A DNA stretch of 28,581 nt from an uncultured Muribaculaceae bacterium. Its GTDB lineage: Bacteria; Bacteroidota; Bacteroidia; Bacteroidales; Muribaculaceae. Positions 7,160 to 15,681 of the stretch are shown here, in pieces. The notes beneath the pieces are model-generated. The model was not told where the DNA came from. It was given only the letters and a program-made list of their open reading frames with translations, and searched no databases. The DNA lies in NCBI GenBank assembly GCA_910578385.1, contig CAJTQV010000024.1, positions 15,229 to 43,809 of the forward strand, read 5' to 3'. Each line of letters begins with the position of its first letter. Within the stretch, counting starts at the first letter, position 1. Both the position numbers and the translations under genes were made by a program.

Positions 7160-8704
7160 ATGGCAGTTTCAGAAGACAGAAAGTACACCGGGCAGTATGT
7201 CTATAACCTCCTTGAGGGTGTGAAAGGTCGCACCCTCGGAGAGGTTGATGATGTTGGTTCCAGACAGTTCGCACGTACAGAAAAGAGCAGTAAAATAACA
7301 GGTATTGCAGGCGACGTGATAGAGCAGTCTGTATTCTGTTACGACCGTGACAGCAAGCAGGAATGCGACATAGAGATTGATGGAGTCCTTACAGAACTGA
7401 AGACAACAGGTGTAAGGGTTCCCAAGACCGATCTGGCCAAGGTGCGTGGAAAAAGCTGGGAGGAATACAGCAGCTATTTTTCTGCGAAGGAGGGTATAAG
7501 CATTACAGGCGTGACGTTCGAGCCATCTATACAGAGGGATTTCGCAACATCTCATTTTTGGGAAAAATCGGAGAGGCTTCTGATTGTTTTCTATGAGTAT
7601 GCGTCATATGATGTTGTTCCTGCAGCCGCTTACCGTGATTTCCGGATTGTCGGTTATTGTTACAATACCTTTTCAGAGGCAGAGAAATCACAGTTGCGGA
7701 GCGATTGGGAGATTGTTCGGGATTATCTGGCGGAGCGATATGACGCATATGAGAATGCCGAAGAGCGCAACCGCAGTCTTGTCGGGTTTACCCATGTGCT
7801 TCGTCCTCAACTCATGCTGATAGAATTGGTGCCCGGATTCAAGAGACGCAACAACGGTTCATATCAGCGACCGAGGTACAGGCTCAAGAAGACTTTTGTC
7901 GACCATATTGTAAGGGGACACTTCCGGGGAAACCGCGAGGAGGTGAGTCTCGGACATTCATTCTCAAGTTTCGCAGAGCTTGATGCACGTTGTCATGCTC
8001 TTGCGGAACTTTACAAGGGTAAGACACTTGCGGAGTTAAAAGAGATTCTCGGTGTGGAACTTGATATTTCAGCCAAGAATTTTACCTCCGGTTGCATTAT
8101 AAAGATGTTTGGTGCGGATTGCAAGAGGTTGAATCAGATATCTGATTTTACGAAAGCCGGTATTATAGCAAAGACCATCACCATCACTCCATCCGGAGGT
8201 CGCACGGAAGATATGAAACTGGCGTCGGTCGATTTCTCCGAATGGACTGACAGGGACATAGATTTTGAAGATTCGGCTGTGTATTCCTATTTCAGCGAAC
8301 ATAGCTTTCTGTGTCCCGTATTTTGCGAGCGTGATAAGAACGACGCGTCAGGAACGACATTCGAAGGGTTCAAAAGATTTGCGTTTGATGAGGATTTTTT
8401 GCAGGGAGAAGTAAGAAGGACATGGCAGGATGCGCGTAACCTTATCCACCGCAACCAGCTTGTGCTGGAGGTGCAGTATAATAAAAGGACGGGAATGCCG
8501 ATTTTGAATAATTCGGGAGGGTTTAAGGCTGCCCCCAATCTGCCGAAGAGTTCCGCATATACTGTGTTTTTCAGGGGTGGTGCAAAAGATTCTTCTGAAG
8601 CATCCAAGACTGAGGTGGTGAATAATATCAGGATGTTGCCACAGTTTTTCTGGCTGAAAGGTTCGTACATAACATCCGAACTTGAAAAATTACCCTATCT
8701 TTAA
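7160..8704 (+). CDS. Type II restriction endonuclease, Sau3AI/MutH family
   Basis: A 514-residue protein whose N-terminal domain carries the MutH/Sau3AI active site: Glu55 in GIAGDVIE, Asp70, and Glu79-x-Lys81 in LTELKTTGV. The C-terminal part (FLQGEVRRTWQDARNLI through LPQFFWLKGSYI) matches the second, non-catalytic MutH-like DNA-binding domain that sets Sau3AI apart from MutH; Sau3AI is a little shorter, near 490 residues. Sau3AI-family enzymes cut at GATC, so GATC is the predicted site, though not proven here. It starts 21 nt after the dehydrogenase stop and ends 11 nt before the methyltransferase, giving an R-then-M operon. AGA/AGG codons and lower GC than the dehydrogenase upstream suggest horizontal acquisition. 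No terminator or controller gene is seen in front of it. Confidence 0.88.
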   Translation: MAVSEDRKYTGQYVYNLLEGVKGRTLGEVDDVGSRQFARTEKSSKITGIAGDVIEQSVFCYDRDSKQECDIEIDGVLTELKTTGVRVPKTDLAKVRGKSWEEYSSYFSAKEGISITGVTFEPSIQRDFATSHFWEKSERLLIVFYEYASYDVVPAAAYRDFRIVGYCYNTFSEAEKSQLRSDWEIVRDYLAERYDAYENAEERNRSLVGFTHVLRPQLMLIELVPGFKRRNNGSYQRPRYRLKKTFVDHIVRGHFRGNREEVSLGHSFSSFAELDARCHALAELYKGKTLAELKEILGVELDISAKNFTSGCIIKMFGADCKRLNQISDFTKAGIIAKTITITPSGGRTEDMKLASVDFSEWTDRDIDFEDSAVYSYFSEHSFLCPVFCERDKNDASGTTFEGFKRFAFDEDFLQGEVRRTWQDARNLIHRNQLVLEVQYNKRTGMPILNNSGGFKAAPNLPKSSAYTVFFRGGAKDSSEASKTEVVNNIRMLPQFFWLKGSYITSELEKLPYL

Positions 8705-8715
8705 CAACTAACGTT

Positions 8716-10452
8716 ATGGCAATCAAAAGGAAGAACAGAATAAGGGTTGTGGAATTATTTGCGGGTGTGGGCGGTTTCCGCATAGGTCTCGAAGGTGCAT
8801 CCGACGCTTTCGAGACCGTATGGAGCAACCAGTGGGAACCTTCTACTGTCCGGCAGGACGCGTCGATGGTTTACAGTGCGCGTTTCGGGTCGGAAGGTCA
8901 TTCCAATGTCGATATAAATCTTGTGAAGACAAAAGACATTCCGGATCATGATCTGCTTGTGGGCGGTTTCCCATGTCAGGATTATTCTGTAGCGTCCACT
9001 CTGAGCCGTTCCGGAGGAATAGAGGGTAAGAAAGGTGTGCTGTGGTGGCAGATTTACAGGATTCTTGAAGAGAAAGGAGACAACCGTCCGGATTATATCT
9101 TTTTTGAGAATGTTGACCGGCTTCTCGGTTCGCCGGCGAAGCAGCGAGGACGCGATTTCGCAATCATTCTTGCTTCATTGTCGGACCTCGGCTACACTGT
9201 CGAGTGGCGGGTAATCAATGCCGCCGACTATGGAATGCCGCAGCGCCGCCGCCGTACCTATATCACAGGCTACCGTCGTAATTCTACGATAGACCGTGCG
9301 GTTGAGAAACCGGAGGATTGGATGCGTCATGACGGTGTATTGGCAAAAGCTTTTCCATATGATGCGAAGCCGGGAACGCTGTCTGAATTTACTATTGACG
9401 GTACGATACCTGAAGTGTCGGACTGTTTTAACAAAGGACGGAAGAACAGTCCCTTCGGCACAGCCGGAATAATGAGAGACCGGAAAGTTGTCTCTGAAGA
9501 TGCTGTGGCACGATACGAAGGACCTGTGATGACGCTCGGTGGAAATCTTGTGGATGAGTCATTGGTGCCTGAGGATTTCTTCATTTCAGAAGATGAGTTG
9601 AAGAAATGGAGATATGAGAAGGGGGCCAAGAAAATAAACCGTGTTTCCAAGGAGGGATATGAGTATGTATTCTCAGAAGGGGCGATGGGATTCCCTGATT
9701 CTACAGATGCCCCCTCGCGTACAATAATCACGGGTGAGGGTGGAGCCGCTCCGTCACGCTTCAAACATGTGGTCGAGACTCCATCCGGAAGATTCCGCCG
9801 GTTGATTCCCATAGAACTTGAACGTCTCAACATGTTTCCTGATAACCATACATACCATCCGGATGTGTCAGACGGACGCAGGGCATTCCTTATGGGCAAT
9901 GCCCTTGTGTGCGGCGTGGTCAGGGAGATTGGAAAGTCGCTGTACCGTTCGCACTTCGGAGAGGAGCCGGTGTCGACACATCCCATCGAGATGAGCCGGG
10001 ACAGTCAGCCTAAGCTGGATCTGGGGCTGTTTGCCGTAGATTCAATTCCATTGGTGAAGAATCAGAGAAAGAAAACTTTCAAGCTTGATGTAGGCAAACA
10101 CCTGTTCATCGGTTTTGTGAAACCTGACAACCAGGAATATTTTCTTGACGGAAACACTACGAAACTCTATTATACCGGTAAGACGAAATCATTTCCTTCG
10201 ACCGTGGCATTGAACAAACTCTATTATTTCATGCCGTATATCAAGGGTAAAGGTGTGCGGGACCTGTATCTGGTCAAGGTGGCGAGAATCGGAAACAAGG
10301 CCGAGGTCAAGCCTGACTGCGGCGATACGGATCCAAGAATTGTCTTCGAACTCGACTATCTGTGCAGTCTTCCTGACTATGAACCGGTGAAGCTGAATAT
10401 ATTCAATACTTACCGCGACACCCTGCTCGGAAGCGTCGTGAAGAATATGTAA
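8716..10452 (+). CDS. DNA (cytosine-5) methyltransferase with extra C-terminal domain
   Basis: The partner methylase of the upstream endonuclease. It shows the C5-methyltransferase motifs in order: motif I VVELFAGVGGFR (11-22, AdoMet), motif IV GGFPCQDYS with catalytic Cys87, motif VI ENV (131-133), motif VIII QRRRRTY (176-182), a target-recognition region with SRTIITGEGG, motif IX RRLIPIELERLNMFPD and motif X GNALVCGVV (near 394). With a Sau3AI-type partner it is expected to make GATm5C. The catalytic core ends near residue 410, the usual full length, but the protein runs to 578: about 165 further residues (VGKHLFIGFVKP, LYYFMPYIKGKGVRDLYLVKV) form a beta-rich domain I do not recognise. It may read DNA or contact the endonuclease. 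Confidence 0.9.
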   Translation: MAIKRKNRIRVVELFAGVGGFRIGLEGASDAFETVWSNQWEPSTVRQDASMVYSARFGSEGHSNVDINLVKTKDIPDHDLLVGGFPCQDYSVASTLSRSGGIEGKKGVLWWQIYRILEEKGDNRPDYIFFENVDRLLGSPAKQRGRDFAIILASLSDLGYTVEWRVINAADYGMPQRRRRTYITGYRRNSTIDRAVEKPEDWMRHDGVLAKAFPYDAKPGTLSEFTIDGTIPEVSDCFNKGRKNSPFGTAGIMRDRKVVSEDAVARYEGPVMTLGGNLVDESLVPEDFFISEDELKKWRYEKGAKKINRVSKEGYEYVFSEGAMGFPDSTDAPSRTIITGEGGAAPSRFKHVVETPSGRFRRLIPIELERLNMFPDNHTYHPDVSDGRRAFLMGNALVCGVVREIGKSLYRSHFGEEPVSTHPIEMSRDSQPKLDLGLFAVDSIPLVKNQRKKTFKLDVGKHLFIGFVKPDNQEYFLDGNTTKLYYTGKTKSFPSTVALNKLYYFMPYIKGKGVRDLYLVKVARIGNKAEVKPDCGDTDPRIVFELDYLCSLPDYEPVKLNIFNTYRDTLLGSVVKNM

Positions 10453-10491
10453 CGCAAGTAATAGTCACAAGTAATAGTTCCAAATAATAAT

Positions 10492-10517
10492 AATCGGTGT
10501 ATATTTCACCGATTTGA
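10492..10517 (+). terminator. Possible weak terminator after the restriction-modification operon
   Basis: AATCGGTG (10492-10499) pairs perfectly with CACCGATT (10507-10514) around a 7-nt loop, 40 nt past the methyltransferase stop. Only three T follow, so termination may be inefficient. The rest of this 154-bp gap presumably holds the mannitol promoter, but I found no exact -7 box there. Confidence 0.4.
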
Positions 10518-10606
10518 TGAACCATGTAACGGGGATTATATGTTATAGGTAAAGGTCGTAATGTGTGGGGTGAACGACTTTTATGTATAATAAATATTAT
10601 CTTATC

Positions 10607-12049
10607 ATGGGTAAAAGTGTTAAAAAGGTCGGTTATGACCGGGCAACTGTTTCTTGCGGTATTCTTCATGTCGGAGTAGGTAATTTTCATCGCGCGCACG
10701 AGGAATTCTATACCAATGAACTTCTTGAGGCGGATCCGTCACAGCGTAACTGGGGCATCTGCGGCGCGATGATGCTGCCTCAGGATGGTGCGTTGTATGA
10801 AAAGCTGAAATCGCAGGAGGGGGTGTATACCGTGACTGTTTGCGGTCGCGACGGCAAAGACAGTTGTTTTGAGATCGGTTCGTTGGCCAATCTGGTCTGG
10901 ACGGGAGAAAATCCCGGCGCCATTCTCGACAGAATCGCGGATCCGGACATCAAGATCATTTCGATGACCATAACCGAGGGTGGCTATAACATCGACAAGG
11001 CCAGCGGGGAATTTAATCTGGAGAATGAGGCGGTGAAAAGAGATCTCGCAAATCCATCGTCGCCGGTCACAGTGTTCGGATATGTAGCCGAGGGTCTGCG
11101 TCGCCGCCGCGATGCAGGAAGCGGTGCCGTGACAATGCTTACCTGCGACAATCTCCAGCATAACGGAGATACAGCCCGAAAGGCATTCATGACTTTCTTC
11201 AAGGCTCAGGATCCGGAATTGGCGGAGTGGGCCGAGGAGAACATCACATTCCCAAACAGTATGGTGGATCGTATCACACCTGCGACACTTCCTGCAGATG
11301 TGGAGCGTCTGAACAAGATGAACGGCACTGACGACAAGGCTCCCGTATATTGCGAGGACTTCATCCAATGGGTCGTCGAGGACAAGTTCGCCAATGGCCG
11401 TCCGGAGTGGGAGAAGGTCGGGGTGGATTTTACCGACGATGTTACCGCCTACGAGAATATGAAGCTGAGTCTGCTGAATGCCTCGCATACGCTGCTGTCA
11501 TATCCGTCATTCCTGAGTGGATACAGGAAAGTGGACGATGCCATGCACGACAGGCGCATCGCGAAGTTTGTCTGCGACTTCATGGATATCGACATCACTC
11601 CCTATGTACCCGCTCCGGGAAACATCAACCTCGATAAATACAAGCAGACACTGATCGAGAGGTTCGGAAACCGTTCGGTGAGCGACCAGGTGGCGCGTCT
11701 GTGTTATGACGGACTTGCAAAATTCCCGGTCTATGTCACGCCCAACCTCTCCAAGATGGTCCGGGACAACAAGGACTTCACACGTGTGGCATATCTGTTG
11801 GCCGCATACCGTCATTATCTGAAATATCACCGCGATGACAACGGCGAGGAGTTCAAGGTCGACGAACCATGGATGAACCCGGCCGACGAGGCACTCATCA
11901 ACAGCGACAATCCTCTTGATTTCCTTGCACTGTCGGCATTCGCCGGGGCGAATCTCCGGGAGTCGCCTGCATTTGTCGACAAGTATCTGCACATGGTCGA
12001 GGCGATACGTGACAACGGTGCCATGCCCACTCTCGAAACAATCATCTGA
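10607..12049 (+). CDS. Mannitol 2-dehydrogenase (polyol long-chain dehydrogenase)
   Basis: It oxidises D-mannitol to D-fructose with NAD in the cytoplasm. From the ATG at 10607 the protein has 480 residues; an in-frame ATG at 10583 would add eight residues (MYNKYYLI) that look unconserved. The nucleotide-binding motif HVGVGNFHRAH is near the N-terminus (21-31), then SLTITEGGY-like SMTITEGGY, TCDNLQHNG, MVDRITP and the catalytic pattern K-x4-N-x2-H (KLSLLNASH), as in Pseudomonas mannitol 2-dehydrogenase. These blocks fit that enzyme better than fructuronate or tagaturonate reductases, but another hexitol or pentitol is possible. A permease gene starts 11 nt downstream, forming a two-gene uptake-and-oxidation operon; no fructokinase is in the window. 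Confidence 0.88.
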   Translation: MGKSVKKVGYDRATVSCGILHVGVGNFHRAHEEFYTNELLEADPSQRNWGICGAMMLPQDGALYEKLKSQEGVYTVTVCGRDGKDSCFEIGSLANLVWTGENPGAILDRIADPDIKIISMTITEGGYNIDKASGEFNLENEAVKRDLANPSSPVTVFGYVAEGLRRRRDAGSGAVTMLTCDNLQHNGDTARKAFMTFFKAQDPELAEWAEENITFPNSMVDRITPATLPADVERLNKMNGTDDKAPVYCEDFIQWVVEDKFANGRPEWEKVGVDFTDDVTAYENMKLSLLNASHTLLSYPSFLSGYRKVDDAMHDRRIAKFVCDFMDIDITPYVPAPGNINLDKYKQTLIERFGNRSVSDQVARLCYDGLAKFPVYVTPNLSKMVRDNKDFTRVAYLLAAYRHYLKYHRDDNGEEFKVDEPWMNPADEALINSDNPLDFLALSAFAGANLRESPAFVDKYLHMVEAIRDNGAMPTLETII

Positions 12050-12060
12050 TTCTCCGGGCT

Positions 12061-13413
12061 ATGAAAACCGCACCACGACGATATACCGTCGGCCCCTTTA
12101 TCCTGCTGACGGTGATTTACTTCATTGTCGGTTTCCTGACAACTGTCAACGGCCAGTTCCAGGGCCCGATGAAAGTAGCGTTCCTCTCGCGGACCGACGC
12201 GTTGCGGAACACGCTCACTACGTTGATCTCGTTTTTCTTCTTCCTCGGGTATCTTGTCAACAGCTCGACAGCAGGAAGATGGATAAACAGCTCGGGCTAC
12301 AAGACCACACTGTTGCGGGCCCTCGGCTTTATGGTCGGAGGCCTGTTGCTCTACAGTCTGTCGTCGTGGGTGGTGACCGGTTGGGGAGACCTGTGTGTCA
12401 CAATCGGCAGCGACGTAATCCCGGCCGGATATTTCGTGTTCCTCGCCGGCTCATTCCTGATGGGAAGCTCGGCGGCTATGCTTCAGGTTGTCATAAACCC
12501 GTATGTCTCGGCCTACGAGCTGCCCGGCACAAAACCGGTGCAACGCATGAACATAGTGTGTGGAATAAACTCAATCGGTACGACAATCGCTCCGTTTTTC
12601 GTTACGGCAGTCATCTTTGCCGGAGTGGCAATGGAGAGTGTGTCGCCGGGTCAGTTGCTTGTGCCGTTTCTGCTTCTTGCCGGTGCGATAGGAGTTGTGA
12701 CGGCTGTGACATCGTTCATGCCGCTGCCTGATATGGCAGAGACCCGCAGTTCAGGCGATGAAAAACTGCCACGCAGCGTGTGGTCGTTCCGTCACCTCGC
12801 GCTCGGGGTCGTGGCGATATTCTTTTATGTAGGAACAGAGGTCTCGGTCGGGGTAAATGTAAATCTCCACGCTATGCAGCTCATAGAGTCGGGACATCCG
12901 CTCTCATTCTTCGGGCTCGACAAGATAGAGGTTGCCGGACTGAATCTTGGAATTCCTGCGCTGCTTGCCACTCTCTATTGGGGAGGAATGATGGTAGGTC
13001 GGCTGATTTTCAGCTTCTTCAACAATGTGTCGCCCCGCCCGCTGCTGATTGTCATGACCATAGTGGCATCGGTTCTGATCTCGGTAGCTATGGTGACAGA
13101 CAATCTCTGGGTACTTGTATCGGTCGGACTGTGCCATTCCGTAATGTGGGGATGTATCTTCACGCTGGCTGTGGCAGGTCTTAAGAAATATACTTCGAAA
13201 GCTTCGGGCGTTTTCATGGCCGGTGTTTTCGGTGGTGCGGTATTTCCGCTTCTGCAGGGTCTGTTGGCCGATGGACTCGGCTCATGGCAATGGACATGGA
13301 GCGTGGCCCTGGTCTGCGAGCTGTTCATGCTCTACTATGCACTGTGGGGCTGCAAGGTGACAGACGAAGAGGCTCTCCGCAACATTCACCTCGCTCCTGT
13401 CGATCCGGGATAA
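12061..13413 (+). CDS. MFS permease of the fucose/hexose:H+ symporter (FHS) type
   Basis: A 450-residue inner-membrane transporter with about 12 hydrophobic segments. FHS-family features include the first-helix block VIYFIVGFLTTVNGQFQGP, the helix FFFFLGYLVNSSTAGRW, INPYVSA after the cytoplasmic turn, and QRMNIVCGINSIGTTIAPFF, which correspond to the FucP/GluP signature regions. Family members bring in fucose, glucose/galactose and similar sugars by proton symport. Because the gene lies 11 nt after mannitol 2-dehydrogenase, mannitol or a related polyol is the likely cargo; this is inferred from the neighbour alone. A 13-bp hairpin follows and separates it from the convergent gene. Confidence 0.85.
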   Translation: MKTAPRRYTVGPFILLTVIYFIVGFLTTVNGQFQGPMKVAFLSRTDALRNTLTTLISFFFFLGYLVNSSTAGRWINSSGYKTTLLRALGFMVGGLLLYSLSSWVVTGWGDLCVTIGSDVIPAGYFVFLAGSFLMGSSAAMLQVVINPYVSAYELPGTKPVQRMNIVCGINSIGTTIAPFFVTAVIFAGVAMESVSPGQLLVPFLLLAGAIGVVTAVTSFMPLPDMAETRSSGDEKLPRSVWSFRHLALGVVAIFFYVGTEVSVGVNVNLHAMQLIESGHPLSFFGLDKIEVAGLNLGIPALLATLYWGGMMVGRLIFSFFNNVSPRPLLIVMTIVASVLISVAMVTDNLWVLVSVGLCHSVMWGCIFTLAVAGLKKYTSKASGVFMAGVFGGAVFPLLQGLLADGLGSWQWTWSVALVCELFMLYYALWGCKVTDEEALRNIHLAPVDPG

Positions 13414-13432
13414 GCAAGCATGTAAAACAATT

Positions 13433-13474
13433 CAGGCTTCCAGCCTTGTCTCTGTTGGGACGGTTGGAAGCCTG
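13433..13474. terminator. Convergent-gene hairpin
   Basis: Arm 13433-13445 (CAGGCTTCCAGCC) pairs with 13462-13474 (13 bp with one G-U) around a 16-nt loop, between the permease stop and the convergent minus-strand gene. Neither side has a real T-run, so it may act with Rho or as an mRNA 3'-end block. Confidence 0.55.
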
Positions 13475-13498
13475 CGTTGTGTATGGTTGCGTGGTGCG

Positions 13499-15313
13499 TC
13501 AGCGGACGAGGATTTTTGCTGTGCGCGTCGGTGTCGTGACGATGTACAGACCCGGGGTGACGGCGATTCGGTTGTCGGTGCCACGGTAGATGGTCTGGCC
13601 GGCCGCGTCGTAAACTGTGACATTGCCGGAGTTGCCTGTGATTTCTATCGCTCCTTTCGTTGCCCCGATTGTCACATTTTCGGCTGTGAGAAGTTCGGTT
13701 GATGTGGCGAGGGTCTGCGGTGTCGGTGTCAGTGCGCTGAACGAGTAAAGCGATGCCGGAGCCTCGCGTCGAGGTGCAGCTTCGGGAGTATCAGTTTCGG
13801 TGGTATCGTCGGGTGCTGCCGTTCCGGCGGTCATGTCGTGCAGGTTGAGGCGTGCGTAGACGGTCATGTAGCCGTCAGTTGTTGCATTAGGATTCCAGCC
13901 ATGAGCCTCGACTTCTTCCATCGGCACGATGCGCGAGAAATGCAGTCTGTCTCCGCTGCGTAAAGTGGCTCCTTGTCCGTCGGTGATGCACACGGCTGAC
14001 TTGTGTCCGGAATCAAGAGTGCTGTCGAAGGCTTCCGAGGAGGGTGAATCATACCGGTTTCCGATTACAAACACATCGTAGCTATCCACAAGTTCGGGGT
14101 TTACCTCGTCGTATAAGTCACCCTCCACGAGTATCGCGCCCTCATTGTAGAGGCAGGTAGATATGCTGAGTGTGACATCAGGGGTGAGATCGCGCCACAT
14201 CTTTATCTCACGTGTCTGTACGGGGTAGATTTCAGTATGGTTTCCGTTCTGGTCTTCCGAGTAGGTGCCCCAATCGGAAGTGGCGCGATACATCTCGCGT
14301 ATCTCGAACTCTCCACCCACATACTTCTTGTGCCATCCCGGAGTGGCCTCATAGCCGACGTATTCAATCGTGCCCTCGTTGCCTTCGACGTAGGTGTTGC
14401 TGACAGAGAAATTTGACAGATAGAAGCCTCTATTGGTTTTGCTGTCAGGATGACTGTCGTATGAGAGATTGGTGAGCTGGCCAGTAATGGCTTGTGACGG
14501 AATCTTGAAAATAGAGTGGTTATTCGATATTTCGCTGTTGACTCCACTCACAATTGTGTATCCGTCTGTCGAATTATTGAAATAATTTTTACCGGTTCCA
14601 CAGAAATTGCCGATCAGAACGGCGGATGATTCTACAGCGTCACCCGATACTACCAGAGGAATGCCACTTTCTCCCTCTTCTCCCAGCATATCGCCGTTTT
14701 GCTTTTGAATGTGCAACTCCACTTTCCTGAATGTGTTTATTACGTCATTCCAACAGGTAGCTACAGATGCAGAGGTGTCAAAAATATTAGTCCTCGAACG
14801 GAATTGTAAAGAAAATGAATCATCGTAGAATGTAACTTTGATGCTTTCATCTTCATTACGTTCGATATTACCAACATAATTTGAACTCTCTTTAATGAAG
14901 AAGTGATAGTCGTGTTTCGGTTTCCATACCCAACCTCCTTCATAATACGAGTTTGTGGAGTGTTTTACAGTAACCAGCTTCACGGCGTTGCCGTTGGCAT
15001 CGGTTGTCGGGGCACCATCTTTGCTCTCGGTGCCGTCGAGCAGCAGGTGGTCGCCGTCGATGGTGAAAGTGACGGAACCTCCGTTCTTGAACGAGGTGAG
15101 GCGGACCTTGTTGTCACTGCCTTCGACTGCCTCGAAACGTCCCCAGGCTCCCTCCTGCGGGCGCGGTGTGTCGCTGATCATTTCTGATGAGTAGAAGAGC
15201 TGCGTGCAGAACTTGTCTTTCCCGACAAAGTCGGCCACTGTGAACGAATCGGCCCAGGCGCCGAACGAACATAGCAGACACAGCATCGAAGAAATCTGTA
15301 ATGTCTTTTTCAT
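13499..15313 (-). CDS. Secreted protein of unknown function with type IX sorting-like C-terminus
   Basis: A 604-residue protein with a clear signal peptide (MKKTLQISSMLCLLCSFGAWA-D). The body is rich in Asp, Thr, Ser and aromatic residues and seems all-beta, with no recognisable catalytic motif. A Thr/Asp/Glu/Pro-rich linker (DDTTETDTPEAAPRREAP) leads to a C-terminal module: IEITGNSGNVTVYDAAGQ, then PGLYIV and TAKILVR. This is the form of the Bacteroidetes type-A C-terminal sorting domain. Export across the outer membrane is therefore likely, but it could also stay in the periplasm. It stands alone on the minus strand, converging on the permease and divergent from the DUF262 locus. I do not recognise the family of the main body. 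Confidence 0.7.
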   Translation of the reverse strand: MKKTLQISSMLCLLCSFGAWADSFTVADFVGKDKFCTQLFYSSEMISDTPRPQEGAWGRFEAVEGSDNKVRLTSFKNGGSVTFTIDGDHLLLDGTESKDGAPTTDANGNAVKLVTVKHSTNSYYEGGWVWKPKHDYHFFIKESSNYVGNIERNEDESIKVTFYDDSFSLQFRSRTNIFDTSASVATCWNDVINTFRKVELHIQKQNGDMLGEEGESGIPLVVSGDAVESSAVLIGNFCGTGKNYFNNSTDGYTIVSGVNSEISNNHSIFKIPSQAITGQLTNLSYDSHPDSKTNRGFYLSNFSVSNTYVEGNEGTIEYVGYEATPGWHKKYVGGEFEIREMYRATSDWGTYSEDQNGNHTEIYPVQTREIKMWRDLTPDVTLSISTCLYNEGAILVEGDLYDEVNPELVDSYDVFVIGNRYDSPSSEAFDSTLDSGHKSAVCITDGQGATLRSGDRLHFSRIVPMEEVEAHGWNPNATTDGYMTVYARLNLHDMTAGTAAPDDTTETDTPEAAPRREAPASLYSFSALTPTPQTLATSTELLTAENVTIGATKGAIEITGNSGNVTVYDAAGQTIYRGTDNRIAVTPGLYIVTTPTRTAKILVR

Positions 15314-15454
15314 AATGCGGGTAGTTGGTTGTTAGTTAGATATTATAAAAACTTGGGTCTCAAGAATTTTGACTTGACCGTAAATGTACAAGCCGTTTGC
15401 GATGGCCAAAGTGGAAGAGACCCTCCAAAGCATACATGTGTGATACTTTGTTGG

Positions 15455-15462
15455 CAAAATTA
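15455..15462 (-). promoter_or_regulatory. Bacteroidetes -7 box for the secreted-protein gene
   Basis: On the minus strand this reads TAATTTTG, an exact TAnnTTTG match, with a TTG about 22 nt upstream as a partial -33 element. The implied leader is about 135 nt. Confidence 0.45.
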
Positions 15463-15607
15463 CATGTTATATAACATATTCCTGCAACATTTATGTTAAC
15501 AAAAGTTAACCGTGCGTCAATCCGGCCAACATTGTCTGTATTAGTATCTAAATCGTATTACTGCGATTTTTTCAGTCGTTGTATCACGAGATATGAAATG
15601 TTTTTGT

Positions 15608-15615
15608 TAATTTTG
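15608..15615 (+). promoter_or_regulatory. Bacteroidetes -7 box for the DUF262 operon
   Basis: TAATTTTG, an exact TAnnTTTG match, 66 nt before the ATG at 15682. No well-placed -33 TTTG is seen; a GTTG at 15578-15581 is 26 nt upstream, so the promoter may be weak or need an activator. Confidence 0.45.
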
Positions 15616-15681
15616 CTCTTACGCGAAGGTGTTTTCTCATACCCGCTTATGTTTTATAGTTCCAATCCAAGAATCTGAAAC

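Larger units (their letters stand above)
15314..15681. other. Divergent intergenic region, 368 bp, no gene seen
   Basis: AT-rich spacer between the divergent secreted-protein gene and the DUF262 operon. It holds one exact -7 box facing each way (15455-15462 minus, 15608-15615 plus). A 61-codon open frame at 15493-15678 has no recognisable protein features and covers the plus promoter, so I treat it as non-coding. No RNA gene was recognised. Confidence 0.6.

Noticed and set aside
11916..12731. Open frame of 271 codons overlapping the dehydrogenase end and the permease
   Set aside because: It is out of frame with two well-recognised genes and rich in Arg/Cys/His, typical of a shadow frame.
15493..15678. 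Small 61-codon frame before the DUF262 gene
   Set aside because: It spans the predicted promoter, has no start context or recognisable feature, and ends at the DUF262 start region by chance.
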